DNA of 49,180 bases from Brumimicrobium sp051745635 (GTDB lineage: Bacteria > Bacteroidota > Bacteroidia > Flavobacteriales_D > Crocinitomicaceae), in contig JBNJEH010000016.1 in the NCBI GenBank assembly GCA_051745635.1, positions 1 to 49,180 on the forward strand, written 5' to 3'. Numbering within the stretch: position 1 is the first letter of the stretch; the number at the start of each line of letters is the position of its first letter. Shown here in pieces: positions 7,364-14,797 of the stretch. The notes below the pieces were generated by a model. The model searched no databases, was not told where the DNA came from, and saw only the letters and a list, made by a program, of their open reading frames with translations. The translations under genes and the position numbers were made by a program.

Positions 7364-9553
7364 ATGGCTGTGGCAGAAGTTTCCGAGTTAAATAAAGCGT
7401 TAAGAAAGTATTTTGGTTACGATCAATTTAGAGGTGATCAAGAGGCGATTATTAAAAGTATTCTGGATGAACAGAATACCTTTGTGATCATGCCTACAGG
7501 TGGAGGTAAATCGATGTGTTACCAGCTCCCGGCTCTCTTGTCTGAAGGTACCGCAATCATCGTTTCCCCGCTCATTGCGTTGATGAAAAATCAGGTGGAT
7601 GCGATTCGGAGCGTGAGTGAAGACGACTCCGTAGCCCACGTGCTCAACAGTTCGCTGTCAAAAACAGAAACGAATAAAGTCAAATCAGACATTCGTGAGG
7701 GAAAAACAAAACTGCTTTTTGTCGCTCCGGAATCTTTGACAAAACAATCAAATATCGATTTCTTTACCGATGTGCAAATATCATTTTTCGCGATCGATGA
7801 AGCGCATTGTATTTCCGAATGGGGGCATGACTTTCGACCGGAATACCGGCGTTTGCGTCAAATATTTCAGGCGATTTCTGATGTTCCGATTATTGCGCTG
7901 ACAGCTACTGCGACCCCCAAAGTCCAGCAGGATATTCAGAAAAATCTCAACATGCTCGATGCCCAGGTGTTTAAAGCTTCTTTTAATCGGGCAAACCTAT
8001 ATTATGAAGTGCGCCCCAAAAGAAATGTTGAAAAGGAAATTATCAAATATATCCGCCAGCGAAAGGGGAAATCCGGTATTATTTATTGTTTGTCGCGCAA
8101 AAAAGTAGAACAACTGGCAGAAGTCTTGCGCGTCAACGGAATCAACGCCCTGCCATACCATGCGGGAATGGACGCTTCCACGCGGGCAAAGCACCAGGAC
8201 ATGTTCCTCATGGAAGATGTGGATGTCATCGTAGCAACGATTGCTTTCGGGATGGGCATTGACAAACCTGATGTTCGTTTTGTAATACATCACGACATTC
8301 CAAAGTCGTTGGAAAGTTATTACCAGGAAACGGGTCGTGCCGGACGCGATGGCGGCGTGGGTGAATGCGTGGCTTTCTATGCCTACAAAGACATTGAGAA
8401 GTTGGAAAAATTCCTGCAGGGTAAACCGGTAGCTGAACAGGAAGTGGGGCGACAGTTGTTGTTTGAAATTGTTTCCTATGCTGAAACTTCAATTTGCAGA
8501 AGAAAATACTTGCTCCACTATTTTGGTGAAGAATACGATGCTTCTAAATGCTCCGATATGTGCGACAATTGTAAGCATCCGAAGGAGAAAACCGAAGGCA
8601 AAGAAGGCGTGGTGAAGCTGTTGAAGGCAGTCATCGACTTGAAAGAGTTGCAGCGGGCTGACCACATTTGCTCATTTCTGCACGGAGAGAAAACCACGGA
8701 AATCAAGTCGTATCGTCATGATCAACTGCCTTCGTTTGCCAGTGGACAGGATAAAGATAAAAAATTCTGGAACGCAGTGATTCGACAATCTCTGGTAACA
8801 GGGTTGATTTCCAAAGATATTGAATCTTATGGCATCTTAAAAATGACGGATCGCGGACATAATTTCTTAGCGCAGCCTACTTCTTTTATGCTCGTTAAAG
8901 AACACGATTACAGCATGGTTGAGGCGGAAGATGCGGCGGTGACTGCCGGTCCAAAAGATACTTTTGACGACGAATTGTATCATGCGCTGCTGGATCTCAG
9001 AAAGCAAATTTCAAGAGAAAAAGACATCCCGCCTTTTGTCATTTTTCAGGAGGAAAGCCTTAAAGACATGTCTTTTCAGTACCCGATCAGTAAAGAAGAA
9101 CTGACGAATATTCAAGGTGTGGGTCAGGGAAAAGCCAGGAGGTATGGAGCTCCGTTTTTGACCTTGATTAAAGCCTACGTAGAAGAAAATGAAATCGAAC
9201 GACCACAGGATATGGTGGTGAAATCGCTGGTGAATAAATCGGGACTCAAAGTTCAGTTGATTCAAAATATCGATCGCAAATTGCCGCTGGAAGACATCTC
9301 CAAATCTCAGGGCAAGACGATGGAAGAAATCGTGGAGGAAATCGAAATGATTGTCAACTCAGGGACTCGTGTAAATATCAACTACTATATTGATGAAATT
9401 TTAGATGAAGATAATCAAGAAGAGATTTACGATTATTTCTCTGAGGCAGAGACAGATTCCCTGGACGAGGCTTATGATGAGTTTGATGGCGATTACACAG
9501 AGGAAGAGCTTCGCCTTATGCGGATTAAATTTATGTCGGAAATGGCGAACTAA
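7364..9553 (+). CDS. recQ: ATP-dependent DNA helicase RecQ
   Basis: A 729-residue superfamily 2 helicase of the RecQ type, a 3'-5' DNA unwinding enzyme for recombination and replication-fork repair. Visible in order: motif 0 and FRGDQEAII, Walker A MPTGGGKSMCYQLP, DEAH box AIDEAHCISEWGHDFRPEYR, motif VI QETGRAGRDG, the zinc-binding cysteines (CRRKYLL, CSDMCDNC, residues about 375-405), a winged helix, and an HRDC domain near 545-620 (LRKQISREKDIPPFVIF). After HRDC there is an extra helical region and a very acidic tail (DEAYDEFDGDYTEEELRL), common in this phylum's long RecQ proteins. It stands alone, with 69 bases before arsM. Confidence 0.97.
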   Translation: MAVAEVSELNKALRKYFGYDQFRGDQEAIIKSILDEQNTFVIMPTGGGKSMCYQLPALLSEGTAIIVSPLIALMKNQVDAIRSVSEDDSVAHVLNSSLSKTETNKVKSDIREGKTKLLFVAPESLTKQSNIDFFTDVQISFFAIDEAHCISEWGHDFRPEYRRLRQIFQAISDVPIIALTATATPKVQQDIQKNLNMLDAQVFKASFNRANLYYEVRPKRNVEKEIIKYIRQRKGKSGIIYCLSRKKVEQLAEVLRVNGINALPYHAGMDASTRAKHQDMFLMEDVDVIVATIAFGMGIDKPDVRFVIHHDIPKSLESYYQETGRAGRDGGVGECVAFYAYKDIEKLEKFLQGKPVAEQEVGRQLLFEIVSYAETSICRRKYLLHYFGEEYDASKCSDMCDNCKHPKEKTEGKEGVVKLLKAVIDLKELQRADHICSFLHGEKTTEIKSYRHDQLPSFASGQDKDKKFWNAVIRQSLVTGLISKDIESYGILKMTDRGHNFLAQPTSFMLVKEHDYSMVEAEDAAVTAGPKDTFDDELYHALLDLRKQISREKDIPPFVIFQEESLKDMSFQYPISKEELTNIQGVGQGKARRYGAPFLTLIKAYVEENEIERPQDMVVKSLVNKSGLKVQLIQNIDRKLPLEDISKSQGKTMEEIVEEIEMIVNSGTRVNINYYIDEILDEDNQEEIYDYFSEAETDSLDEAYDEFDGDYTEEELRLMRIKFMSEMAN

Positions 9554-9622
9554 TCGTTGAAAAGTAAGATAAACTTCTGTAAGTTATCTTCCAGGAAATC
9601 GACGGATCTTAAAATTAGAATT

Positions 9623-10684
9623 ATGCAGGATATTCATAAAAGTGTTCAGGATTATTACGGCACTGAATTGCAACAATCAGAAGATTTACAAACCAATGCT
9701 TGTTGCACTATTAGTGCGCCACCTGCTCACATCAAATCGGCTTTAGAGAACGTCCATGACGAAGTTCAGTCGAAATACTACGGTTGCGGTCTAACAATTC
9801 CCGGTGAACTGGAAGGATTGAAGGTACTCGATTTGGGTTCTGGCAGCGGAAGAGATTGTTATATAGCCGCTCAATTGGTCGGTCAGAAAAGTCGCGTAGT
9901 TGGAGTAGATATGACTGAAGCACAAGTCGACGTGGCAAAAAAACACGAAGAATGGCATCGGGAGCGTTTCGGTTATGATCAGTCAAATGTAGAATTTCTT
10001 CTGGGTAATATAGAGGAGTTGGATCAGCTCGATCTCGAAAAGAATAGTTTTGACCTCATTATTTCCAACTGTGTCATTAACCTGGCTACGAATAAGGAAA
10101 AGGTATTAAAGGACGCTTTTGAATTATTAAAACCAGGTGGAGAAATTTATTTCTCTGATGTTTACAGTGATCGTCGCATCCCACAAAACTTGCAAAAAGA
10201 TCCCGTTCTTTGGGGGGAATGCCTGAGTGGAGCACTTTACTGGAATGATTTTCTCACATTGGCCAAATCGTCTGGTTTTATCGATCCCAGAGCAGTGGAA
10301 AGTGAACCTATTACAATTGAAAATAAAGCCCTCGAAGAAAAAGTGGGAAATATTCAGTTTTTCTCGGTGACCTATCGTTTGTTTAAATTGGAAGGGCTCG
10401 ATACTTCATGTGAAGATTACGGTCAGGCTGCGCGCTATAAAGGTACGCTGATGCATGAACCCAGTGGTTTTATGCTCGATGATCATCACTATTTCGAAAG
10501 CGGCAAAGTAATGCCCGTTTGTGGAAATACCTGGAAGATGTTGGCTGAAACGCGGTTCAGTAAGCATTTTGACTTTTATGGAGACGATTCGATGCACTAT
10601 GGAATATTTGAAGGATGTGGTGGTGAAATGCCTTTTAAATCTGAAGAAACTGAGGTTTCAGGAAGTGAAAGTAATTGTTGTTAA
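9623..10684 (+). CDS. arsM: Arsenite methyltransferase, AS3MT-like
   Basis: A 353-residue SAM-dependent methyltransferase that methylates trivalent arsenic. The SAM motif is LDLGSGSGRDCY (69-80). The four cysteines that AS3MT uses for arsenic have visible counterparts: Cys27 or 28 in NACC, Cys55 in YYGCGLTIP, Cys150 in SNCVINL and Cys200 in LWGECLSGALYW. The C-terminal part (MHEPSGFMLDDHHYFESGKV onward) resembles animal AS3MT more than short bacterial ArsM, and the chain ends SNCC, echoing the terminal cysteines there. The start at MQDIHKSVQDYYG follows family length; the frame is open 66 bases further upstream. No other ars gene (arsR, arsB, arsC) is adjacent. Confidence 0.88.
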   Translation: MQDIHKSVQDYYGTELQQSEDLQTNACCTISAPPAHIKSALENVHDEVQSKYYGCGLTIPGELEGLKVLDLGSGSGRDCYIAAQLVGQKSRVVGVDMTEAQVDVAKKHEEWHRERFGYDQSNVEFLLGNIEELDQLDLEKNSFDLIISNCVINLATNKEKVLKDAFELLKPGGEIYFSDVYSDRRIPQNLQKDPVLWGECLSGALYWNDFLTLAKSSGFIDPRAVESEPITIENKALEEKVGNIQFFSVTYRLFKLEGLDTSCEDYGQAARYKGTLMHEPSGFMLDDHHYFESGKVMPVCGNTWKMLAETRFSKHFDFYGDDSMHYGIFEGCGGEMPFKSEETEVSGSESNCC

Positions 10685-10751
10685 GGCCTCGATTTCTAAT
10701 AAATTAAGATGAAGAGGCAACCATCGGTCATCAATTACTCGTTAATGAAGT

Positions 10752-11453
10752 ATGAAACGTAAAATGCTAAAAACTACAATCCTGCTACTGAATATTGGCT
10801 TGCTCTTCACAGCATCGTGCGGCAAAGAGGAGGTTGATTGGTCAAAAGAATCTGATGTGGAAATACAGCTCGCTTCTAATTTTGAAGATGGAGCGAAGAA
10901 AAACGGTCGCGTTTTGAATGTCCAATCTGCCAATTTGCTGGTCAGTGCCATACGTATTTCCGGTAAAACCTTACAGGGTGAAGTGGTAGATGTACAGTAC
11001 GACGAGCCGTTCAATGCTGATCTAATGAATGACGAGTCGAGTGAAGCGATGTTAAATATACCCATCGGTTCGTATGAGGAACTGAATTTTTCGTTTCAAT
11101 TTGGACAAGCTGAAAATGAGAATGAGCTAATTGGTGAAATTTCAAAAGAAAACGGACAGCCACAGAGTAAGTCTCTTAACATGAATGTAGAAGCACCAGA
11201 GAGCATTGAAGTAGATGTGTTAAAAGAATTATCAAAAGATTTATTGACCATTGAAGAGTCTGGCGGTCAGCTGTCGGTATCTTTTGATTTAGAAGAAACG
11301 ATGGATGCCGTGCAGCCTTCATTATGGAACGGAATCTGGACGACAAGTGAAGCACAGAACAACGTAGATTTATCAACGTTGACGGGTAAATCATTTGTAG
11401 ACGAATTTTCTTTAAACCTGTTTAAATCGGTGAAAGTAACTTTTGAAAACTGA
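10752..11453 (+). CDS. Lipoprotein next to an ECF sigma gene (DUF4382-like architecture possible)
   Basis: A 233-residue protein with signal peptide and lipobox (LFTASC, lipidated Cys about residue 23). The mature part is acidic and beta-rich, with VLNVQSANLLVSAIRISG and PIGSYEELNFSFQFG, a pattern seen in Bacteroidota lipoproteins that bear one or more Ig-like or DUF4382-like folds. I cannot confirm the family. The stop lies next to, or 11 bases inside, the TTG-started sigma gene, so both are translationally coupled. It may be the extracytoplasmic input of this regulatory unit. Confidence 0.78.
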   Translation: MKRKMLKTTILLLNIGLLFTASCGKEEVDWSKESDVEIQLASNFEDGAKKNGRVLNVQSANLLVSAIRISGKTLQGEVVDVQYDEPFNADLMNDESSEAMLNIPIGSYEELNFSFQFGQAENENELIGEISKENGQPQSKSLNMNVEAPESIEVDVLKELSKDLLTIEESGGQLSVSFDLEETMDAVQPSLWNGIWTTSEAQNNVDLSTLTGKSFVDEFSLNLFKSVKVTFEN

Positions 11454-12054
11454 GACAGCATTGGATAACAAACAAAAAAAACGCTTGATTAAAGGTTGTT
11501 TGCGCGGTGATCACCGCGCTCAAAAGCAATTGTATGATCATTTTTCTCAGGATATGTTTCGCGTTTGTCTGATGTATGCTGCGGATTATGATGCCGCCAA
11601 TGATATGTTGCAGGAAGGGTTTTTGAAAGTTTTCAAAAATTTACATAAATACAAGTTGGATGGCGCTCTTGGAGGGTGGATCCGAACTGTTATCGTTCAT
11701 AGCTGCATCGATCAAATCAGAGTGAATACCTGGAACAAGAAAAGGCAGTTTGTCGATGAAGACTATCAAATGGATGCATTGCTGGTCAGCTTTAACGAAG
11801 TCGAAAATCGATTTCGGGAATCCGATTTTTTAGAAGTGATCAAAGAATTGCCGGAAGGGTATAGGATGGTATTGAATTTGTATTTTCTAGAGGGTTACAA
11901 GCATCATGAAATTGCTGAAAAATTGGGTATTACCGAAGGAACTTCTAAGTCACAACTTTACAAGGGCAAACGCTATCTGAAAGAAATATTAGAAAAGAAT
12001 TTGAGTCCGGAAGAGATAAGTAAATATGAAGGATTGGATCAAAAAGTGGTATAA
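11443..12054 (+). CDS. ECF-type RNA polymerase sigma factor
   Basis: A 203-residue sigma-70 family protein with only regions 2 and 4. Region 2: YAADYDAANDMLQEGFLKVFKNL and the WIRTVIVHSCIDQIR core-binding/-10 reading helix. Region 4: LPEGYRMVLNLYFLEGYKHHEIAEKLGITEGTSK, a clear helix-turn-helix for the -35. No ATG fits. TTG at 11443 (overlapping the lipoprotein stop) or TTG at 11461 (MDNKQKKRLIKG) is the likely start; the second gives the more usual N-terminus. The downstream gene overlaps its 3' end by 29 bases, as with sigma/anti-sigma pairs. Confidence 0.92.
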   Translation: MKTETALDNKQKKRLIKGCLRGDHRAQKQLYDHFSQDMFRVCLMYAADYDAANDMLQEGFLKVFKNLHKYKLDGALGGWIRTVIVHSCIDQIRVNTWNKKRQFVDEDYQMDALLVSFNEVENRFRESDFLEVIKELPEGYRMVLNLYFLEGYKHHEIAEKLGITEGTSKSQLYKGKRYLKEILEKNLSPEEISKYEGLDQKVV

Positions 12055-13330
12055 TCGTCGGTTTAACGACATCGATGAAGCGCCTTCATCTGAGGTTTGG
12101 GAGAATATCTCAAAAGATTTGGATGGCTGGCCTAAACATTGGTATCGTGAAAATGCGGATGATTTGCATACACCTCCCCGATATTCTATCTGGGAAGGCA
12201 TCAGTCAATCGCTTACTCCGGGTAGAGGCATGCGACCACTGTTCAATCGCTGGGCCTGGTTGATATTGCCAGTGTTCTTTTTTGTTCCTCATTTACTTCA
12301 ACACGACACTTCAACAGAGCAGGGGGCTACTGTGATTTCGAAGTTCATGGATGAGTTTGCCGGTAAACGGACTATTGCAAGCGTTGAAAGCCCGATGGAT
12401 GATTTTACGAAGAATGAAGAAACCCCGCATCAGGTGAAAAAAAGCGGGATTTCATCGCAATCTGAACAAGCTGACGAAAAAAGCGATCGTATTCGCTCTG
12501 GTATTCAAGAGAGTGCTGAAAATTTAGAGTCGTCATCGGTAAAACGCGATGAGGTGGAGAAAGAGGTTCTGTCGGTCAATTTCGATCGTGAAGCTTTAGA
12601 ACAAAGTGATCGCGTTGCGAATGATAAAGTCGAATCACCTGTTAGACGCCTCAAACCATTGGGGCTTACGGATATTCCGCTGTCCTCGATACGTGATTGG
12701 GATGAACTGAGTGCCTCAGGAGAATCAAATCGGCACACTTTCCTCAGTATAAATGTCCTTCCGCAGCTCTCCTGGCTGGATAACACATTGACCCGAACTG
12801 CTCGCAAAGACCAATTATCCTCCGTGGAGTCCAGTGCTTCTCTAGGTTTTGCCCTGGCAATAGATCAACAAATCAAAGATAAACACGGTATTCATATCCA
12901 GACGACTTTGAACAATCGAAAATCCGTGCGCATTCAGTCGTCGGAATCACTGAGCAAAAACATTGATTTAAATTATCATTCGCTCGATGTGATGTACACT
13001 TATGATTGGAAAGCGGTGGATGCACTGGGAGGGCTGTCAATACAACCCAGGGTTGGGCTTTTTGCTGGTTATTTGACCAATGTGCAGGCAACATCTGGTA
13101 ATGAACGCATCAAGACACTGGAAGATGGATTTGGAAAATGGGATATGGGTGCTTCATTTGGGGTGGCATTCTTAAAAAATATCAACGAAAATTGGCAGCT
13201 GAACACGAGCGTCAACAACCAGTGGGGAACCTTTAATGTTTTTAAAGGAAACCAGGATATTCCAGCCAATTACTTTTCTACCTACGCCCACGCACTGCAA
13301 TTATCTTTCGGTATAGCACGCAAACTGTAA
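12026..13330 (+). CDS. Membrane protein coupled to the sigma factor; putative anti-sigma with beta-rich C-terminal domain
   Basis: A 434-residue protein. Residues 1-70 are probably cytoplasmic and contain two similar units, PSSEVWENISKDL (20-32) and PRYSIWEGISQSL (51-63), a tryptophan pattern seen in regulators beside Bacteroidota ECF sigma genes. One membrane helix follows (about 76-91, WAWLILPVFFFVPHLL). A long polar, low-complexity linker comes next (95-225), then a beta-strand-rich domain resembling outer-membrane barrels (LGFALAIDQQIK, VGLFAGYLTN, MGASFGVAFLKNINENWQLN). The start lies inside the sigma gene. I infer an anti-sigma that may link inner and outer membranes; the barrel could instead fold in the periplasm. 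The family is not firmly recognised. Confidence 0.7.
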   Translation: MKDWIKKWYNRRFNDIDEAPSSEVWENISKDLDGWPKHWYRENADDLHTPPRYSIWEGISQSLTPGRGMRPLFNRWAWLILPVFFFVPHLLQHDTSTEQGATVISKFMDEFAGKRTIASVESPMDDFTKNEETPHQVKKSGISSQSEQADEKSDRIRSGIQESAENLESSSVKRDEVEKEVLSVNFDREALEQSDRVANDKVESPVRRLKPLGLTDIPLSSIRDWDELSASGESNRHTFLSINVLPQLSWLDNTLTRTARKDQLSSVESSASLGFALAIDQQIKDKHGIHIQTTLNNRKSVRIQSSESLSKNIDLNYHSLDVMYTYDWKAVDALGGLSIQPRVGLFAGYLTNVQATSGNERIKTLEDGFGKWDMGASFGVAFLKNINENWQLNTSVNNQWGTFNVFKGNQDIPANYFSTYAHALQLSFGIARKL

Positions 13331-13439
13331 AATGTCTGTTTTCGGTTTGGGGAGGATCAATAGAAGCAGCTACACGGTCAAACTTCTAGAGGAAAGCAAA
13401 CTAACCACTAATCATGCTCCCTTCTCTTTCTTCCAACTC

Positions 13440-13557
13440 TTGCTGTATGCTGTATGCTCACCACTCTTGCTCTATGCTCACCACTCACCACTCTTGCTCA
13501 TCACTCTTGCTCACTACTCTTGCTCACTACTCTTGCTCATTACTCAATACTGATTAA
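13440..13557. repeat. CTCACCACTCTTG simple-repeat tract
   Basis: Degenerate 9-15 base units such as GCTCACCACTCTT, GCTCATCACTCTT and GCTCACTACTCTT recur about eight times and end ACTCAATACTGATT. Units vary in length and have no unique spacers, so this is a simple repeat and not a CRISPR array. A shorter relative lies at 2357-2388. Confidence 0.8.
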
Positions 13558-13570
13558 CATGATTGTTTAT

Positions 13571-13601
13571 TATGTCAGACAACCCTAACATGAGATATTT
13601 G
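13571..13601 (+). promoter_or_regulatory. Candidate promoter for the T9SS-fibre genes
   Basis: TATG, exactly 19 bases, then GATATTTG followed by CG: one mismatch in each box against TTTG-N19-TAnnTTTG. It lies 35 bases before the start of the T9SS cargo gene and just after the simple repeats, and would give the fibre genes a transcript separate from the sigma genes. An ECF-specific promoter is an alternative that I cannot judge. Confidence 0.4.
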
Positions 13602-13636
13602 CGTAGGTGGTAGTGAACGAATAAAAACAACATATT

Positions 13637-14128
13637 ATGAAACTACTTACTGGTGCTAAATTGTTGGTCGCAGTGCTGTTGTTTGGCACGAATGCCTTCT
13701 GCCAGGGAATTGCCCGGCAGTCTATTAATGCCTATGGAAGTGCCACAACTACTGCATCTAATGTTTTGATTGAACAATCAGCAGGACAATCGCAAACAGT
13801 TAATGATGCAGCTCATGCTAAAGCGCGCTCCGGTTTTATACAGTCGCGCACTTTTCACGTTGAACAAACGGAGAAGGACCGATTGATTTCGGGTACGGTT
13901 TTTCCCAACCCGGCAAAGGAAAGTTTTGAAATCCAATTGGATCAAAAAATCGAAGGTGGGCAACTCGTCGTTCACGGTTTGAATGGCGAAAGGCTGCACA
14001 GCGAAAAAATCAATGATTTCAGGGGGCAGCAGCTCTCAAGTGCTTCTTGGTCGAGCGGAATTTACTTCGTTACGATACAATCAGAAAAAGGAGCGCTATT
14101 TAAACGAAAATTAATAATTACAAAATAA
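13637..14128 (+). CDS. Small secreted protein with T9SS type A sorting domain
   Basis: A 163-residue protein. The signal peptide is MKLLTGAKLLVAVLLFGTNAFC. The middle part has AYGSATTTASNVLIEQSAGQSQTV, a phrase common at the front of Bacteroidota T9SS cargo. The last ~80 residues are a type A C-terminal sorting domain: VFPNPAKESFEI, LNGERLHSE, and the end SGIYFVTIQSEKGALFKRKL. Such domains send proteins through the type IX system to the cell surface, where they are usually cleaved and anchored. There is almost no room for a passenger, so it may be a small surface subunit. It lies 9 bases before the barrel gene. Confidence 0.9.
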   Translation: MKLLTGAKLLVAVLLFGTNAFCQGIARQSINAYGSATTTASNVLIEQSAGQSQTVNDAAHAKARSGFIQSRTFHVEQTEKDRLISGTVFPNPAKESFEIQLDQKIEGGQLVVHGLNGERLHSEKINDFRGQQLSSASWSSGIYFVTIQSEKGALFKRKLIITK

Positions 14129-14137
14129 AACAGTGCT

Positions 14138-14767
14138 ATGAAAAATTTTGCTAAACTACTTATTGTGTGCCTTGGTATTACCGGGTTGAGTCTGCAATAC
14201 GCTCAGGGTCAATCGAAAATCACCATCGATGCATCACAAAATATGACAAATTTCAAATTCACGAACAGCGCAGGTGTTCGCGATGAAGGATATCAACCGA
14301 ATTATTCGGGTTCGTATAGCCTTGGTTATCGATACGATTTTGATTTCGGTATGTTTGCCGGTGCCAAGATTGGTATGCGTCGCGCCGGAGCATCGCTCAA
14401 TTATGATGATGCGAATTATTCCTGGGATTTCCAGTATTTTGATGCGCGTCTAAACGTCGGATATGCCTATAATTTCGACAAGTTGAGTGCTTATTTGGCT
14501 GTTTCGCCTTACATGGGATATATGTTAAGAGCAACTCAGACGCTCAACCACGAAGATTATGATATCATCAACAGTGGAGATCTGGAAAAGCTCGATTACG
14601 GCTTGTTTATTTCTCCAGGCGCAGATTACCGCATCAACGATTTTGTATCAATTTATGGTCAGTTCAATTATATGCTGGGACTCCAGAATGTCGAAACTGT
14701 GGAAGATCAAGAATCGCAAAATAGGTTGATGGGACTCACTTTAGGACTGGCTTTCGATATTAAATAA
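14138..14767 (+). CDS. Outer-membrane beta-barrel protein
   Basis: A 209-residue protein with signal peptide (MKNFAKLLIVCLGITGLSLQYAQG). Alternating aromatic and polar strands run through the mature part: GSYSLGYRYDFDFGMFAGAKIGMRR, WDFQYFDARLNVGYAYNF and LGLTLGLAFDI at the C-terminus. This matches small OmpA/PorT-like 8-strand barrels of Bacteroidota. It could anchor or export its neighbours; function is inferred from position only. It sits between the T9SS cargo and the fibre gene, with 9 and 30 bases on either side, so one transcript is likely. Confidence 0.82.
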   Translation: MKNFAKLLIVCLGITGLSLQYAQGQSKITIDASQNMTNFKFTNSAGVRDEGYQPNYSGSYSLGYRYDFDFGMFAGAKIGMRRAGASLNYDDANYSWDFQYFDARLNVGYAYNFDKLSAYLAVSPYMGYMLRATQTLNHEDYDIINSGDLEKLDYGLFISPGADYRINDFVSIYGQFNYMLGLQNVETVEDQESQNRLMGLTLGLAFDIK

Positions 14768-14797
14768 TCAAAATATTAAAATTAAAAGAAGAAAATT

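Larger units (their letters stand above)
13331..13636. other. Gap with simple repeats and a possible promoter
   Basis: This gap has no convincing gene. An open frame from 13332 runs into the repeat tract and has no family features. The right part carries the CTC-rich repeats and, close to the next gene, a promoter-like pair; both are listed separately. Confidence 0.6.

Noticed and set aside
13332..13553. 73-codon frame after the putative anti-sigma gene
   Set aside because: Most of it is translation of the simple repeats (leucine/serine/histidine runs).
13440..13557. Repeated CTC-rich units that look like a CRISPR array
   Set aside because: Units are 9-15 bases, variable and directly adjacent, with no constant repeat length or unique spacers and no cas genes.
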